Positions 14,771 through 24,925 of a stretch of 64,000 bases of DNA are shown piece after piece. The position numbers and the translations under genes were made by a program. Origin of the DNA: Candidatus Thalassarchaeaceae archaeon (lineage in GTDB: Archaea > Thermoplasmatota > Poseidoniia > Poseidoniales > Thalassarchaeaceae). Below the pieces are notes generated by a model. The model was not told the origin of the DNA. It saw only the letters and a list, made by a program, of their open reading frames with translations, and ran no database searches. Numbering within the stretch: the first letter of the stretch is position 1; each line of letters starts with the position of its first letter. Location of the stretch: the NCBI GenBank assembly GCA_029250605.1, contig JAQXEZ010000006.1, positions 172,956 through 236,955 of the forward strand. The letters are read 5' to 3'.

Positions 14771-15646
14771 ATGATGGCAGGAGCCAACGCATCTTCGGCA
14801 CCTGTCCGAGTCGACCTTGCTGGCGGTTGGACCGACGTCGGACCATATCCTAGCGACTTCGGAGGAGAGGTAGTGAACTTCGCAATTAACCTCAGAGTGT
14901 TTGCTCGGACCGACTCAGACTCCGACAATACCAAGGCAGACTTTGAGTTTCCAGTGCATCGGGGTTCTGGATTGGGAACTAGTTCAGCCATGAATGTCGC
15001 CTTGTCTGCGCTTACTGCCCCCGAGAAAATAGAGAATCCCGAGGCACTCGCAGAGGAAGCCTTTGTTCTCGAATCGGAATCCGGGAATTATTGTGGGAGG
15101 CAAGATCAGTGGGCCTCAGCAATCGGGGGTTTCAACCACTTGCTGTTCATCGGAGATTCGGTCGAGAGAATGCCATTTGAGCCAATGAGGTCATCAATGA
15201 ATTGGTTGAAGAAGCATCTCGTCATCTCATTCTCGGGGAAAAGCAGGAATTCCGGGGAAATGCAAGAATCAGTGTGGACTCGATACTCAAACGGAGAACA
15301 GGAAGTAATCAATGGCCTACACAAGATTCGGGGTGCAGCCAGGGTGATGGCAAACGGGCTCCAGCAAGACCGCCGAGATATGGTGGTTGATTCATTGAAG
15401 GAAATCTGCGAGGGCGTAGACTTGATTGATCGGTCAATCCACGATCCCTTCCGCAATGTCGTGGAACCACTCATCGACAGTGGTTCAGCCGTAGCTTGGA
15501 AGGCATTGGGGGCTGGTGGAGGGGGGTGTTCAGCGATTCTGTGCTCCCCCACAGGCCGGGAAGAAGTAACACAGGCAATAGAAAGAGAGGATTGGGAGAT
15601 AATTGATTGGGATTTTGAAGACAAAGGAGTCATGCTTCACAATTGA
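14771..15646 (+). CDS. GHMP-family sugar kinase (heptose-7-phosphate kinase/fucokinase-like)
   Basis: 291 residues. PVRVDLAGGWTDVGPYPSDF at the N-terminus is the sugar-binding signature of the HddA/fucokinase branch. The ATP loop is GSGLGTSSAMNVALSAL and the C-terminal GHMP motif is ALGAGGGGCSAILC. It likely phosphorylates a hexose or heptose for glycan synthesis, but the substrate cannot be read from sequence. An earlier Met (MMAG) makes the exact start ambiguous by one codon. No glycosyltransferase or nucleotide-sugar gene is nearby. Confidence 0.85.
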   Translation: MMAGANASSAPVRVDLAGGWTDVGPYPSDFGGEVVNFAINLRVFARTDSDSDNTKADFEFPVHRGSGLGTSSAMNVALSALTAPEKIENPEALAEEAFVLESESGNYCGRQDQWASAIGGFNHLLFIGDSVERMPFEPMRSSMNWLKKHLVISFSGKSRNSGEMQESVWTRYSNGEQEVINGLHKIRGAARVMANGLQQDRRDMVVDSLKEICEGVDLIDRSIHDPFRNVVEPLIDSGSAVAWKALGAGGGGCSAILCSPTGREEVTQAIEREDWEIIDWDFEDKGVMLHN

Positions 15647-15689
15647 TGCTAGTACGAAATCTCAAACATGACCATTTGCCCGAACATAC

Positions 15690-18600
15690 ATGGCCGACCG
15701 CCGTCATATGTTCGCCTCTCTCGCCTTATTGGTTCTAATCGCACCTTTGGCATCCTCGTCCATCTCCTTCGAATCTCAACGGCAGGGGGGATTAGATACA
15801 AATGGCGACTGGATTCCTAGCGCAGAGTCGGACATCCACTGGAATTGGTGGACTCATTGGAGCCGAGACAAGGATTCCAACTCCCTTGATGACAGGCTGG
15901 AATGGTTGATAGAGCAACCAGAGCAAACTCAGAGAGACTGGTGGAAGAGGGCGCCAGAGGGAAGTGCTCGAATTTTCGTCGACTATGACCACCATCCGAC
16001 AGACGCCGACGTCTCAGCACTAGAGTCACTTGGGGTGGAAGTTACCTTCAGATTCGGATACTTGAACACGGTTTCTGGTACATCGCCTATTGCGCCAATC
16101 GTAGACGAGGAGGGCATCAGATCCCTGAATGGTGTGGTTATGATCGAGGATCTAGGTCTCGCCGAGGTCAACATGCACGAGGCAGTCCCCAACATGGGCG
16201 TCGACACAGTTTGGGAAGACTTCGGACTCGATGGGACAGGTTCTGTGATCGCCATTCTGGACACAGGTGTACGTGGTGATCACGAAGGACTCAACGATAT
16301 GGACGACGACCCATTTACTTGCATCGATGATCCTCCCGAGCCAGATCCGCTGGATCCTGAACCACAGCCTATTCCAGCCGATTGCGACCCCAAGATAATC
16401 GCATTCTTCGATGCGGTCTTCACGGACGAGGAGCAAGACCCATCCACATCCTATGACTCAGGAACTCACGGCAGCCACGTCGCAGGCATTGCAGCTGGCT
16501 CCGGAGGAGGCCAGACCGACCCCGTAACGGGTCTGAGGTATGTTGGAGCGGCTCCCGGGGCTCATCTGATCAACATACTCGGTTGCTGCGATGGCGATAT
16601 TGAGGATGTGATGCAAGGGGCCCAGTGGGCAATTGACAACAAGGAAAAGTACGGAATCGACATCGTCACTTCTTCCTTGGGGGAACAGCAATTCGAGGTC
16701 CATGTGGACAACGATGGGAGCTCGGCATGGAGCCGCCAGATGGACATGGTCGTGGAAGCCGGAATCATCACGACCCTATCGGCAGGGAACGAATTCGGAG
16801 GGGCAACCCTAGCCGGTTGTAACACGATAGATAGCCCTGGAGATGCGCAATTACCAGTTACAGTGGCCAGTTTGGACAAGGACCTAGGACTTGCAATATA
16901 CAGCAGCAGGGGGTACACTTCAGATTTCAGGGTAAAACCGGACGTTGCAACAATAGGCTCTGACATAATGGCTCCCGACGCAGCAACGCAGGACGGGTAC
17001 ACCAGCAAGTCAGGAACGAGTATGGCCACCCCTCTGATGGCAGGAATCGCTGCATTGATGGTTCAAGCCAATCCTGATCTGACTCCTGAAGAATTCAAGT
17101 CAATAATTGCAGCACATTCGATAGAGAGGGACGTCCAGCTCCTTGATGACCCGGGATTCAACGATTGTAGCATTCTTGAGACCAGACCAGACAATGAGTT
17201 TGGATATGGCCAGGCGGACCCCACAGCCTTTGTAGAGGCCGCAGGGAGTATCGATCGTTCACTCAATGTCTCAATGGAAATGGAGACCATGCAAGAAGTC
17301 GGGAATGAGAGCTACATCAATGGCCACTCATCAGGAGCAGGGATTGATCAGCCAACAACTAGGGTTGAGATTCGAGTCGGAGGTGGGGATTGGAAGGAGG
17401 CAGAGGACGACTCTCCGTTGGAAGACTGGTCAATATGGAGCATTCGACTAGATCCTCACAAGGAGTCGGGAAACTCTACCGTTTTCGCCAGACTTGTCGT
17501 CGATGATGAACATATTTCCCCAGTAGACGCTCGAAGGGTAATCCTACTCGATATGCCAGCAGTAGCTGAAGAGTCCGAAGACTCGGGCTCTTCTAGAATT
17601 CTGGTTATCGCAGTAGCTCTGATGTTTGCCTTAATGCTCAGTTACGTTGTTTTCCACAGGGAACGCCTGATTGAAGAGTGGTTCGATGGGGAGGCCCTAA
17701 CCGACAATAGGCTCAGAAGAGTGGTTTCCCTGTGCGTCCTATACTTCGCTCAAGGCCTCCCATGGGGATTCGCCGTAGTTGCATTCGTAGCATATTTGGC
17801 CGAAAATGGCTTCACTGCAGGAGAAACCGGGACTCTTCTGGCCACGATTGCTCTTCCCTGGACCTTCAAATGGATTTGGGGGCCTGTAATTGATACACTC
17901 AACATCCCGATATATGGAAAACGAAGGCTTTGGGTTCTTTTTTCCCAGTTTGGAATGGCAGTGACCATTGGAATAATCCTCTTTGTTCCCAACTTGATAG
18001 AGCAGATCGACATTGTGATATCGCTCATGTTCATCCACAACATCTTCGCTTCCCTACAGGATGTCAGTACTGACGCTCTAGCAGTAGACGTCTTGCAAGA
18101 TCACGAGGTTTCGAAGGTGAATGGATATATGTTCGCATCAAAGAGGGCCGGGATGATAGTTGGAGGGGCAGTACTTGGCGGTTTGGTCAGCATCATTGGT
18201 ATCAGGGGGATGCTCGCTTTCCAGCTCCCCCTACTCCTCCTGATTATGGTGCTACCCATGTACCTTTACGAGAAACCGGGAACTAGGCTATTCCCTTGGT
18301 CCACCCGAACTTCCGAGTCTACTGGGTCAGAGAAAGATAGCCTCTTCGAGGAGTCCTATGAAGTGGATGAGAAGCTCTACTGGGATGATCCGGAGGAATC
18401 CAGGTGGTGGGCTGCTGTAGCAGTGGGTAAGGCGACATTCGAAGAGAAAATCTCCGTTCCAGCATTTATCACGATAATCTCGATCTTTATCTTCGTGTCA
18501 GGCCTTTTGTTCGCCATCGTTTCAGTGGATCTCACTGTGCCATTCTACTCAAAGGCCAAGATAGTCGCATTCGGAGGCTTAGTCCTCGCAGTATTTGTAG

Positions 18601-19436
18601 CGTTTTTCGAAAGACATTATGGATCCGGCTCACGCAATGACGGGGATACTTCTTTACCCAAGCTAACCAATCCATTCTCTTTGTTGCCCCAATCCTCCAT
18701 GAGGACTCTTGCTCAGACCAGTTTCAACTTAACCAAGGCATTCCATCTGAAGTCTTCATTCCTTCTGATTTTCTGCTGTCTTCTTACTGAAATGTATTAC
18801 TTCCTTGACCCCATTATCATTGACATATTGGTTGTACAGTCTGGTTGGGGGGATGCAAAGTACAGCTTGATCGTGGGCGGGGGCGGTATCCTAGCAACCA
18901 TGTTTGGTCAAATCTCGGGCGGTTTCCTCGGGGAAAAATATGGCGTAAGGAGAATGGGAATGATTGGATTCACCTGCCTCGCCATATGCAATGGCATGCT
19001 AGCCGTACTGGAACCACTCTGGACAAACACCCCTGTCATGGTAATGTACGTTTTAATCAAAGGCTTCGTAACAGGCGTCGCCTTCATCGCCGTGGTTGCT
19101 GTGTGCATGAAAATGACATGGAGTAAGGTTGGTGGGACGCAATTCACTGCATATATGTCGATGTTCAACCTAGGGGGCGTGATAGCACTCTCCAAGACAG
19201 GGCAGGTTTTGGAATTCTTTGACAACGACGTCATCCCGGCAATCTACACAGGTGCGGCCCTCACGATGATTGCTGTGGTTTTCTTGATTTTCATTGACCC
19301 CGAGGAGTGTAACAGGGTGCTGGAGAACAAATCCAACAATGGAGAAATCATTGATGCCAAAATCTTGGATGCCGATTTGGGAGAGTCCACTTGGTGGGAA
19401 GAGGAAGGAGGCGGCGATTCTGTCACAGCTGCATGA
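15690..19436 (+). CDS. Subtilase fused to an MFS (AmpG-like) transporter
   Basis: 1248 residues in a single open frame. A signal peptide (residues 1-25) is followed by a subtilase domain with Asp191 (AILDTGVRGDH), His260 (GTHGSHVAGIAAG) and Ser444 (SGTSMATPLMAGIA). A beta-rich segment follows, then a membrane helix at about 634-654 (ILVIAVALMFALMLSYVVF). From about 678 to 1215 there is an MFS permease with AQGLPWGF, WIWGPVIDTLNIPIYGKRR and LQDVSTDALAVDVL, motifs shared with AmpG and acetyl-CoA transporter families; its central loop is acidic. The protease would lie outside the membrane, tethered to the permease. It may couple peptide cleavage to uptake, which is inference. Confidence 0.9.
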   Translation: MADRRHMFASLALLVLIAPLASSSISFESQRQGGLDTNGDWIPSAESDIHWNWWTHWSRDKDSNSLDDRLEWLIEQPEQTQRDWWKRAPEGSARIFVDYDHHPTDADVSALESLGVEVTFRFGYLNTVSGTSPIAPIVDEEGIRSLNGVVMIEDLGLAEVNMHEAVPNMGVDTVWEDFGLDGTGSVIAILDTGVRGDHEGLNDMDDDPFTCIDDPPEPDPLDPEPQPIPADCDPKIIAFFDAVFTDEEQDPSTSYDSGTHGSHVAGIAAGSGGGQTDPVTGLRYVGAAPGAHLINILGCCDGDIEDVMQGAQWAIDNKEKYGIDIVTSSLGEQQFEVHVDNDGSSAWSRQMDMVVEAGIITTLSAGNEFGGATLAGCNTIDSPGDAQLPVTVASLDKDLGLAIYSSRGYTSDFRVKPDVATIGSDIMAPDAATQDGYTSKSGTSMATPLMAGIAALMVQANPDLTPEEFKSIIAAHSIERDVQLLDDPGFNDCSILETRPDNEFGYGQADPTAFVEAAGSIDRSLNVSMEMETMQEVGNESYINGHSSGAGIDQPTTRVEIRVGGGDWKEAEDDSPLEDWSIWSIRLDPHKESGNSTVFARLVVDDEHISPVDARRVILLDMPAVAEESEDSGSSRILVIAVALMFALMLSYVVFHRERLIEEWFDGEALTDNRLRRVVSLCVLYFAQGLPWGFAVVAFVAYLAENGFTAGETGTLLATIALPWTFKWIWGPVIDTLNIPIYGKRRLWVLFSQFGMAVTIGIILFVPNLIEQIDIVISLMFIHNIFASLQDVSTDALAVDVLQDHEVSKVNGYMFASKRAGMIVGGAVLGGLVSIIGIRGMLAFQLPLLLLIMVLPMYLYEKPGTRLFPWSTRTSESTGSEKDSLFEESYEVDEKLYWDDPEESRWWAAVAVGKATFEEKISVPAFITIISIFIFVSGLLFAIVSVDLTVPFYSKAKIVAFGGLVLAVFVAFFERHYGSGSRNDGDTSLPKLTNPFSLLPQSSMRTLAQTSFNLTKAFHLKSSFLLIFCCLLTEMYYFLDPIIIDILVVQSGWGDAKYSLIVGGGGILATMFGQISGGFLGEKYGVRRMGMIGFTCLAICNGMLAVLEPLWTNTPVMVMYVLIKGFVTGVAFIAVVAVCMKMTWSKVGGTQFTAYMSMFNLGGVIALSKTGQVLEFFDNDVIPAIYTGAALTMIAVVFLIFIDPEECNRVLENKSNNGEIIDAKILDADLGESTWWEEEGGGDSVTAA

Positions 19437-19686
19437 GATTATCGAGAAAGCAGATGAGGACTTCCTAGTCTTCACACAGACGGTCTGCCCTTACTGTACT
19501 AGGGCATTCAGAATCCTTGATTCGAAGGGCCTGACTTATTCCGAAGTGAATCTAGACAACTTCGAGGGCCTCCGCAAGGAGGTTGTAATGGAGACTGGCC
19601 ACAGGACAGTACCTGTGGTGTTCGATATGAGGGGCGAGGAACCCATTTTCGTCGGTGGCTCAGACCACCTAATGGAATACCTCTAG
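19417..19686 (+). CDS. Glutaredoxin
   Basis: About 89 residues: ADEDFLVFTQTVCPYCTRAF with the CPYC active site, then TGHRTVPVVF (cis-Pro loop) and FVGGSDHLMEYL (glutathione-binding GGSD). The domain overlaps the 3' end of the upstream gene. No in-frame ATG lies near the domain start. A purine-rich GGAGG at 19407-19411 sits just before ATT (19417) and CTG (19420), so a non-ATG start is proposed; an ATG at 19294 would add an implausible 41 residues. Its stop overlaps the stop of the convergent lipoprotein gene. Confidence 0.8.
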   Translation: MLSQLHEIIEKADEDFLVFTQTVCPYCTRAFRILDSKGLTYSEVNLDNFEGLRKEVVMETGHRTVPVVFDMRGEEPIFVGGSDHLMEYL

Positions 19687-20648
19687 AGTGTCCACGATTG
19701 GGTAATTCCACCAGCTATTCTCACTCTCAGGAAGGTCGATCCACCCGTGAAGGTGGCTGTTAGGGTGTATTCTCCTGATGGATAGGGAATAGTCCCCAGC
19801 GTCCCCATCTCACTCGCTCCCGGTCCCCAAATCCTCTCTAGTGCCGATATCGACATGTGATCCCTGAGAGTCAGTGAAATGGATGACCCTGATCCACAAT
19901 CTGCATCGATGAAGTAGATCATCTCATCCCATTCCCCATCACTCGGGTGGTCGTTAACGAGAAACGTGTCACGAATCTCAATGTCATTCCCAGAATCCTC
20001 CCATGTGTCGCTAAACAGGTCTCCCCCTCTGACGAAGTAGACATCCCCTGAGTGCCCAGAACCGCTATCGGAGAGCATCATCCTGAGTTTTGTCCCCCCC
20101 ATTTCATCCTTCCAGGTGAAGGAGTAGAAGAAACCGGCTTCGCTATCGAACACGTAATCCAGCCTAGAACCATCCGAGGAGCTGGCAATGATCACTGCAG
20201 TGCTCCCTGAGATATCGGAGACAAAGGCATCCCATTCCATTGAGAAAAGGGTGAAAGACCAGGTATTCCCCTCCATGAGGGGGAAACTCAGAACAGACTG
20301 CGCGACCCCATTCTCGAAAGCACCCAATTCGGAATGAGTCATCCTGCCTAGGAAGGGGTTGTGGTTGAGAACTGCATGGCGCCTCGCCTCGGTAAGGCTG
20401 GATATCGCTAGCATGTACGCAGTTCCATCCTCCTCGCTGGTGCTAGCCACCACCAATCTTGCCGTGTCATCGCTGTAATCCGGAGTCGAGAAAGTGTATA
20501 GCCACCAATCCCCAGTCTCCCAGATTGGCACCTCAAAATCACTCGTTGAGGAATCATCCCCACCTGACTGCCCCCCCGAGCATCCTGCGAGTGATGATGA
20601 TAGCAGAACCACTAGGATTGCATATGCGCGACCCATTCCCATGCCCAT
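19683..20648 (-). CDS. Hypothetical lipoprotein
   Basis: 321 residues. The signal has a hydrophobic stretch followed by LAGC and a Gly/Ser/Asp-rich linker (SGGQSGGDDSSTSDF). The mature part is rich in beta-strand-like segments and aromatic residues (GDWWLYTF) and ends in GITQSWTL. It is presumably anchored to the outer face of the cytoplasmic membrane. I do not recognise a family. A repeated MGMGM start leaves the first codon uncertain by a few residues. Confidence 0.75.
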   Translation of the reverse strand: MGMGMGRAYAILVVLLSSSLAGCSGGQSGGDDSSTSDFEVPIWETGDWWLYTFSTPDYSDDTARLVVASTSEEDGTAYMLAISSLTEARRHAVLNHNPFLGRMTHSELGAFENGVAQSVLSFPLMEGNTWSFTLFSMEWDAFVSDISGSTAVIIASSSDGSRLDYVFDSEAGFFYSFTWKDEMGGTKLRMMLSDSGSGHSGDVYFVRGGDLFSDTWEDSGNDIEIRDTFLVNDHPSDGEWDEMIYFIDADCGSGSSISLTLRDHMSISALERIWGPGASEMGTLGTIPYPSGEYTLTATFTGGSTFLRVRIAGGITQSWTL

Positions 20649-20693
20649 CCCTAGGGTGAGCCCATCAAGAGCCTGACGCTCAATCGTTTGACT

Positions 20694-22772
20694 TCAGAGG
20701 GCGCCTAGCTCACCAGTCTTGGTCAGCATCCCAGCAATAACTACGCTGACTATGCTCATCAGTTTGATCAGGATGTTCAGAGATGGCCCGCTAGTGTCCT
20801 TGAACGGGTCTCCAATGGTATCGCCCACTACAGCGGCGCTGTGGGCATCGTCACCCTTTGCAGCGCCTTCTATGTGACCTTGCTCAATGGCCTTCTTGGC
20901 GTTGTCCCATGCTCCTCCTGCATTTGCCATGAATAGGGCCATCAGGACGCCGCTAGCGGTTGCTCCGGCTAGAGTACCACCCAATGCTGCGCTACCTAGA
21001 AGCAATCCTATGATTACCGGGCTCGATACGGCCACGACACCTGGCATCACCATCTCTCGAAGGGCCGCCTTGGTGGAGATGTCCACGCAGGTGGCACTGT
21101 CTGGCTCTACTCCCTCGCGACCCTCGAGAAGTCCATCGATCTCCTTGAACTGCCTCCTTATCTCGGTGATCATGTCCTCCGCTGCACGACCAACCGACTT
21201 CATCGTCATCGCAGCAACTACGAACGGCAGTGCAGCCCCGATTAGGAGCCCGATTACCACCATTGGTTCGGTCAGGCTCAGGTCCGCTGCCTCTAGCCCA
21301 GCACTGGTCTTGAAAGCGGCGAAAAGGGCTAGGGCGGTCAGAGCCGCACTGCCAATCGCGAATCCCTTGCCGATTGCTGCAGTCGTGTTCCCAATCGAGT
21401 CAAGCCCATCGGTAATCTCCCTGACATCATCCCCTAGGCCGGACATTTCAGCAATTCCGCCAGCATTGTCTGCGACCGGGCCATAGGCATCCACAGTCAT
21501 GGTCACGCCAACTGTCCCTAGCATCCCCATAGCTGCCATTGCTATGCCATAAAGTCCGAGATCGCCACCACCCATCACATGGTCGGCTCCGAAGATACCC
21601 GCCGCCATCAGTAGGACTGGGATGAAAACCGACTGCATCCCTACTGCCAATCCAGCGATTGCATTGGTCGCGCTACCGGTCTTGCTCGCCTCCCCGATGT
21701 ATGGGATTGCCTTTACCTTGATGCCGAATACGTCTTCTATTCCGGTGTAGTACTCAGTAACCAAGCCAATTAGAATCCCAACCAGTGAACCGATTGCGAC
21801 AGCTTGGATCACCGTGGTCGGCAATTCTAGGTAGTCTAGGGCGAAGTAGCCACCAGCGATGAAAAGTCCCGCACCTATGAATGTGGTATTCCTTAGTGCT
21901 GCTCCCGGGTCCATGTTCTGCATTGCGGTAATCGAGAATACGCCAATTATGGAAGCTATGTAACCAACTACTGCCAGTACGATTGGAATCATCACGTAGT
22001 CTGGACCGAGCAGATCCTCGTTTGCTGCAGCAATCACCATTGCTGCGATTATGCTGCCTACGAATGACTCGAAGATATCCGCACCCATGCCCGCAACGTC
22101 CCCGACGTTGTCCCCGACGTTGTCGGCAATCACACCGGGGTTCCTGGGATCGTCCTCGGGAATCCCCGCCTCAACCTTGCCAACCAGGTCCGCACCAACG
22201 TCCGCTGCCTTGGTGTAAATCCCGCCACCAACACGTGCGAAAAGGGCTATTAAAGAGGCACCCATGCCGAATCCAGCAATGTTTTCCACGTTCAGGAACT
22301 CGGTTTGAGTCAGGTAGTACATCAGGGAAATCCCAGCTAGACCCAATCCCCCTACGGCCAGCCCCATCACCGCACCGCCATTGTATGACGTGGTTAGTGC
22401 GGCTGATTGTCCGCCATCGGCTGCAGCCTGTGCTGTACGACCGTTCGCACTGGTTGCCGACCGCATTCCAGAGAATCCTGCAGCGACGCTGCATAGCGCC
22501 CCTATGATGAATGCGATCATGGTCTCCATGCCGAGCCCCCGCTCCTCCCCCCCTACAAGGAGGAGGATTGCTACCGCTACAATGAATCCGGAGAGCAACC
22601 TGTATTCTGCGTAAAGGAATGCCATCGCACCGTCTTGGATTTGCCCGGTTATCTTTGCGACAGTCTCGTTCTCGATCTTTATTGAATTCACCTTATTGTA
22701 TAGTAAGAATGCAATGCCAAGTCCCAAAAGACCTGCTGCGATTCCTATCATCCCTAGTTGTTCTCCATCCAT
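20694..22772 (-). CDS. hppA: Membrane-bound ion-pumping pyrophosphatase
   Basis: 692 residues, about 16 membrane helices. The pyrophosphate/Mg site is visible as [20 protein letters not shown] followed by [21 protein letters not shown] second conserved acidic region is [18 protein letters not shown], and the C-terminal part has [36 protein letters not shown] has Ala at the position that is Lys in potassium-independent enzymes, so it is probably the K+-dependent type. It hydrolyses PPi to pump H+ and/or Na+; which ion is not certain from sequence. Confidence 0.95.
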   Translation of the reverse strand: MDGEQLGMIGIAAGLLGLGIAFLLYNKVNSIKIENETVAKITGQIQDGAMAFLYAEYRLLSGFIVAVAILLLVGGEERGLGMETMIAFIIGALCSVAAGFSGMRSATSANGRTAQAAADGGQSAALTTSYNGGAVMGLAVGGLGLAGISLMYYLTQTEFLNVENIAGFGMGASLIALFARVGGGIYTKAADVGADLVGKVEAGIPEDDPRNPGVIADNVGDNVGDVAGMGADIFESFVGSIIAAMVIAAANEDLLGPDYVMIPIVLAVVGYIASIIGVFSITAMQNMDPGAALRNTTFIGAGLFIAGGYFALDYLELPTTVIQAVAIGSLVGILIGLVTEYYTGIEDVFGIKVKAIPYIGEASKTGSATNAIAGLAVGMQSVFIPVLLMAAGIFGADHVMGGGDLGLYGIAMAAMGMLGTVGVTMTVDAYGPVADNAGGIAEMSGLGDDVREITDGLDSIGNTTAAIGKGFAIGSAALTALALFAAFKTSAGLEAADLSLTEPMVVIGLLIGAALPFVVAAMTMKSVGRAAEDMITEIRRQFKEIDGLLEGREGVEPDSATCVDISTKAALREMVMPGVVAVSSPVIIGLLLGSAALGGTLAGATASGVLMALFMANAGGAWDNAKKAIEQGHIEGAAKGDDAHSAAVVGDTIGDPFKDTSGPSLNILIKLMSIVSVVIAGMLTKTGELGAL

Positions 22773-22810
22773 AGTTACACCATCAGTTCGGCTCGTCGAA
22801 TCGAGTGCTC

Positions 22811-22818
22811 TATTTAAT
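22811..22818 (-). promoter_or_regulatory. Candidate TATA box of hppA
   Basis: On the minus strand this reads ATTAAATA, about 42 bases before the hppA ATG (22772). With usual archaeal spacing it predicts a leader of roughly 15 bases. Sequence inspection only. Confidence 0.4.
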
Positions 22819-22849
22819 CCAAATCCAATTGCAAAACTGCCTTTGCTGT

Positions 22850-23755
22850 TTAGTCAATATTTGCAAGGACAACCGAGGCAAACGAATTCAGAACTCCCAC
22901 ACCGTCGTGTTCGCGTTGGAAGGAAACCAACTCTTCCTCAGAAATGTGACCCCAATCGAATGCCCTTTCCACTCTCGCCTTGGCCGCTTCGGGATGGAAC
23001 TGGACTCCCCAGGCAGGAAGCTCCAGACCATCCTCGCCCATTACCCGAACCGCGGTAACTCTGTTGTGTTCCGCCGAACCAAGTAGCAAGCAACTCTTGG
23101 GAACGGTTGTCACGTGATCCTGATGGGAATATAGCGCTACAGGGGCCCCGTCCTCACCGCTTCCCTTTGAAGAAAATAACTTGTCCGAGGAACCATGTGA
23201 ATTTAGTGCAAGTTCCCAGACCCCGCTGGACATCGAATCCGCTCTTTCGACACTCGCTCCAAGGGAATGGCAGAGAAGTTGATGGCCAAAGCAGATTCCA
23301 AGGGTGGGTATCCCCATTCTTGATGAGCACCTCATTAGGGATCCACCTCCACTCATCCACTCCTCCCACATTGTCACGTTTCTCCTCGAACCGCTGCAGA
23401 CTACGGCATCTGGCCCAATGGCCCGGATCCATGCCTCGGTCAACTCATCATCTCCGTGCAAGGGCATTGCCACTCTCCTGAAAATCACCTCATTCCCCTG
23501 CATCTCCATTCTGCAATCCTCCCAGAATGGGTACTCGTAATCCCAATTTGGCACATCATTCTCAGAAATTCCGACCAATCCTTCTTCCTGAGCTCGTAAA
23601 CCCGCTTCTTCAGACTGCATTTGCGGAGTCACTAGCAGAACCTCCACTGCACCCGCCTCCGCAATGGGCTGTATCACCTCTTGATTGCCCCCATGTCCAA
23701 ACTCTGATCTTTCGACCAACAGATCGATTATGATGACTCGGGTTACTCTGACCAT
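22850..23755 (-). CDS. Class I glutamine amidotransferase-like protein
   Basis: About 301 residues from the Met at 23755 ([16 protein letters not shown]); a longer frame to 23857 adds 34 residues that would overlap the start of the divergent NifU-like gene. The nucleophile elbow [14 protein letters not shown] and the His-Glu pair in VQFHPEAAK identify a triad-type GATase domain. An oxyanion-type segment [10 protein letters not shown] precedes it. GMP-synthase-like amidotransferases and peptidases of unknown substrate share this look. No synthase partner is adjacent. Confidence 0.8.
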   Translation of the reverse strand: MVRVTRVIIIDLLVERSEFGHGGNQEVIQPIAEAGAVEVLLVTPQMQSEEAGLRAQEEGLVGISENDVPNWDYEYPFWEDCRMEMQGNEVIFRRVAMPLHGDDELTEAWIRAIGPDAVVCSGSRRNVTMWEEWMSGGGSLMRCSSRMGIPTLGICFGHQLLCHSLGASVERADSMSSGVWELALNSHGSSDKLFSSKGSGEDGAPVALYSHQDHVTTVPKSCLLLGSAEHNRVTAVRVMGEDGLELPAWGVQFHPEAAKARVERAFDWGHISEEELVSFQREHDGVGVLNSFASVVLANID

Positions 23756-23812
23756 AATACCCCGAAGAGGCAATTCTTTGAAAGACCCCCGCCCCTCAAG
23801 AGTCTGAGAAAC

Positions 23813-24088
23813 ATGGTCGACAAACAACTTATCCTTGATTCGGTCGGCCCCGTCCAAGCCGTTTTAGACGCCCACGATGGGGTGGTAAATGTGGTAGATA
23901 CCACGGACGGAGTGATCATGATTTCATTGGAAGGGGGTTGTACTGGTTGTAGCTCTACTCCAATGACTGCCATGCAGATTTACTACTCTTTGATGAAGCT
24001 GGACAAAGTTGAGGACGTCGTCTTCGTAAACGGTGAACTCCCTGCATACATGCGCTCATTCATAGATGACAAACTAAACTCGGAGTAG
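23813..24088 (+). CDS. NifU C-terminal-domain protein (Fe-S cluster carrier)
   Basis: 91 residues, essentially a single NifU C-terminal (Nfu) domain: an N-terminal helix, HDGVVNVVDTTDGVIMI, then GGCTGCSSTPMTA with the CxxC that binds a bridging Fe-S cluster between two subunits. It probably delivers 4Fe-4S clusters to apoproteins; many Fe-S enzymes lie in this window (HdrDE-like protein, aconitase X, endonuclease III, molybdenum hydroxylase). Confidence 0.88.
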   Translation: MVDKQLILDSVGPVQAVLDAHDGVVNVVDTTDGVIMISLEGGCTGCSSTPMTAMQIYYSLMKLDKVEDVVFVNGELPAYMRSFIDDKLNSE

Positions 24089-24089
24089 A

Positions 24090-24464
24090 CTACTCATCCT
24101 TCACTTTCTTCATAATTTTATGAGGATTTGCCTCTCCTTGTACGTCCTTCCCTTTGATGTTCATGACTGATGCCAATGCCATCATCACTGCAATCACAGC
24201 AAACGGCCTAGCTATTTTCGTCGATCCCCAAATCTCCCCTCCTGAGTAGTGTAGTGAGAAAAGCAGAGCCGCCGAGGCAAGACAGATTGTAGCAATCACT
24301 CTCTGCGCCAGAATCTCGCCCTCAGTCGTTCTAGATAGGGAGCCAATCGCCATCCATAGGAAGGTCGCTAAACTGCAGAGCACCAATGAGGCCGCTTCTA
24401 TGAACTCGAGGTATCCCACAACCGACCCTATGGGGGCCAGTTTGAGTATCTTCTGTAAAATCAA
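24090..24464 (-). CDS. Hypothetical membrane protein
   Basis: 124 residues, about three hydrophobic helices (LEFIEAASLVLCSLATFLWM, VIATICLASAALLFSL, FAVIAVMMALASVMN) and a Lys-rich C-terminal tail (KIMKKVKDE). The stop is two bases from the stop of the convergent NifU-like gene. No family recognised. Confidence 0.6.
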   Translation of the reverse strand: MILQKILKLAPIGSVVGYLEFIEAASLVLCSLATFLWMAIGSLSRTTEGEILAQRVIATICLASAALLFSLHYSGGEIWGSTKIARPFAVIAVMMALASVMNIKGKDVQGEANPHKIMKKVKDE

Positions 24465-24497
24465 TAACGCAATATATTCCTCTACGGATGCGCTGTC

Positions 24498-24893
24498 ATG
24501 GGAACTTCACCTAGGTCCAGGTGGTCCAATCGGGATGACTCTTCATACCAAGGGGGGAATTCTGAGGCTAAAACCAGAATGAAACCCCAATCCCATGATC
24601 GGGCCCAGCCAAAGGCAGATTCCTCCGCTCCGATGCTTTTAGTCGGCCAATTGACCAGTTTGGTCACGTTGTCTATGCTCTATGCTGGCAACGAGTCCTC
24701 TGGATCAGAGAGTCTGGATGGGTCCTCAGTTTGGGGCTTGGGAGGGACTGCCCTCCTTGTTACGATTCTTTTCGGATTGTTCTCCTTCCTCTTCCTATTT
24801 CGAGTCTCAATCTCCGGAAAGGCCCCAAAAAGGAGACGGAGAATTGCAAGAATTTGGCTATTGGCATCAATTCTTGCTACGCAACTGACTTGA
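24498..24893 (+). CDS. Hypothetical membrane protein
   Basis: 131 residues. The first 45 are polar and Ser/Arg-rich. Two membrane helices follow, around SAPMLLVGQLTSLVTLSMLY and GTALLVTILFGLFSFLFLF, then a basic segment (GKAPKRRRRIAR) and a short hydrophobic end. No family recognised. It lies 32 bases before the next membrane-protein gene, on the same strand, so the two may be co-expressed. Confidence 0.55.
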   Translation: MGTSPRSRWSNRDDSSYQGGNSEAKTRMKPQSHDRAQPKADSSAPMLLVGQLTSLVTLSMLYAGNESSGSESLDGSSVWGLGGTALLVTILFGLFSFLFLFRVSISGKAPKRRRRIARIWLLASILATQLT

Positions 24894-24925
24894 GTGACTT
24901 TCCCTTGCGTCTACTGTAGATTGCC

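Noticed and set aside
20887..21486. 199-codon plus-strand frame opposite hppA
   Set aside because: Pyrophosphatase signature motifs are on the minus strand; this is a shadow frame.
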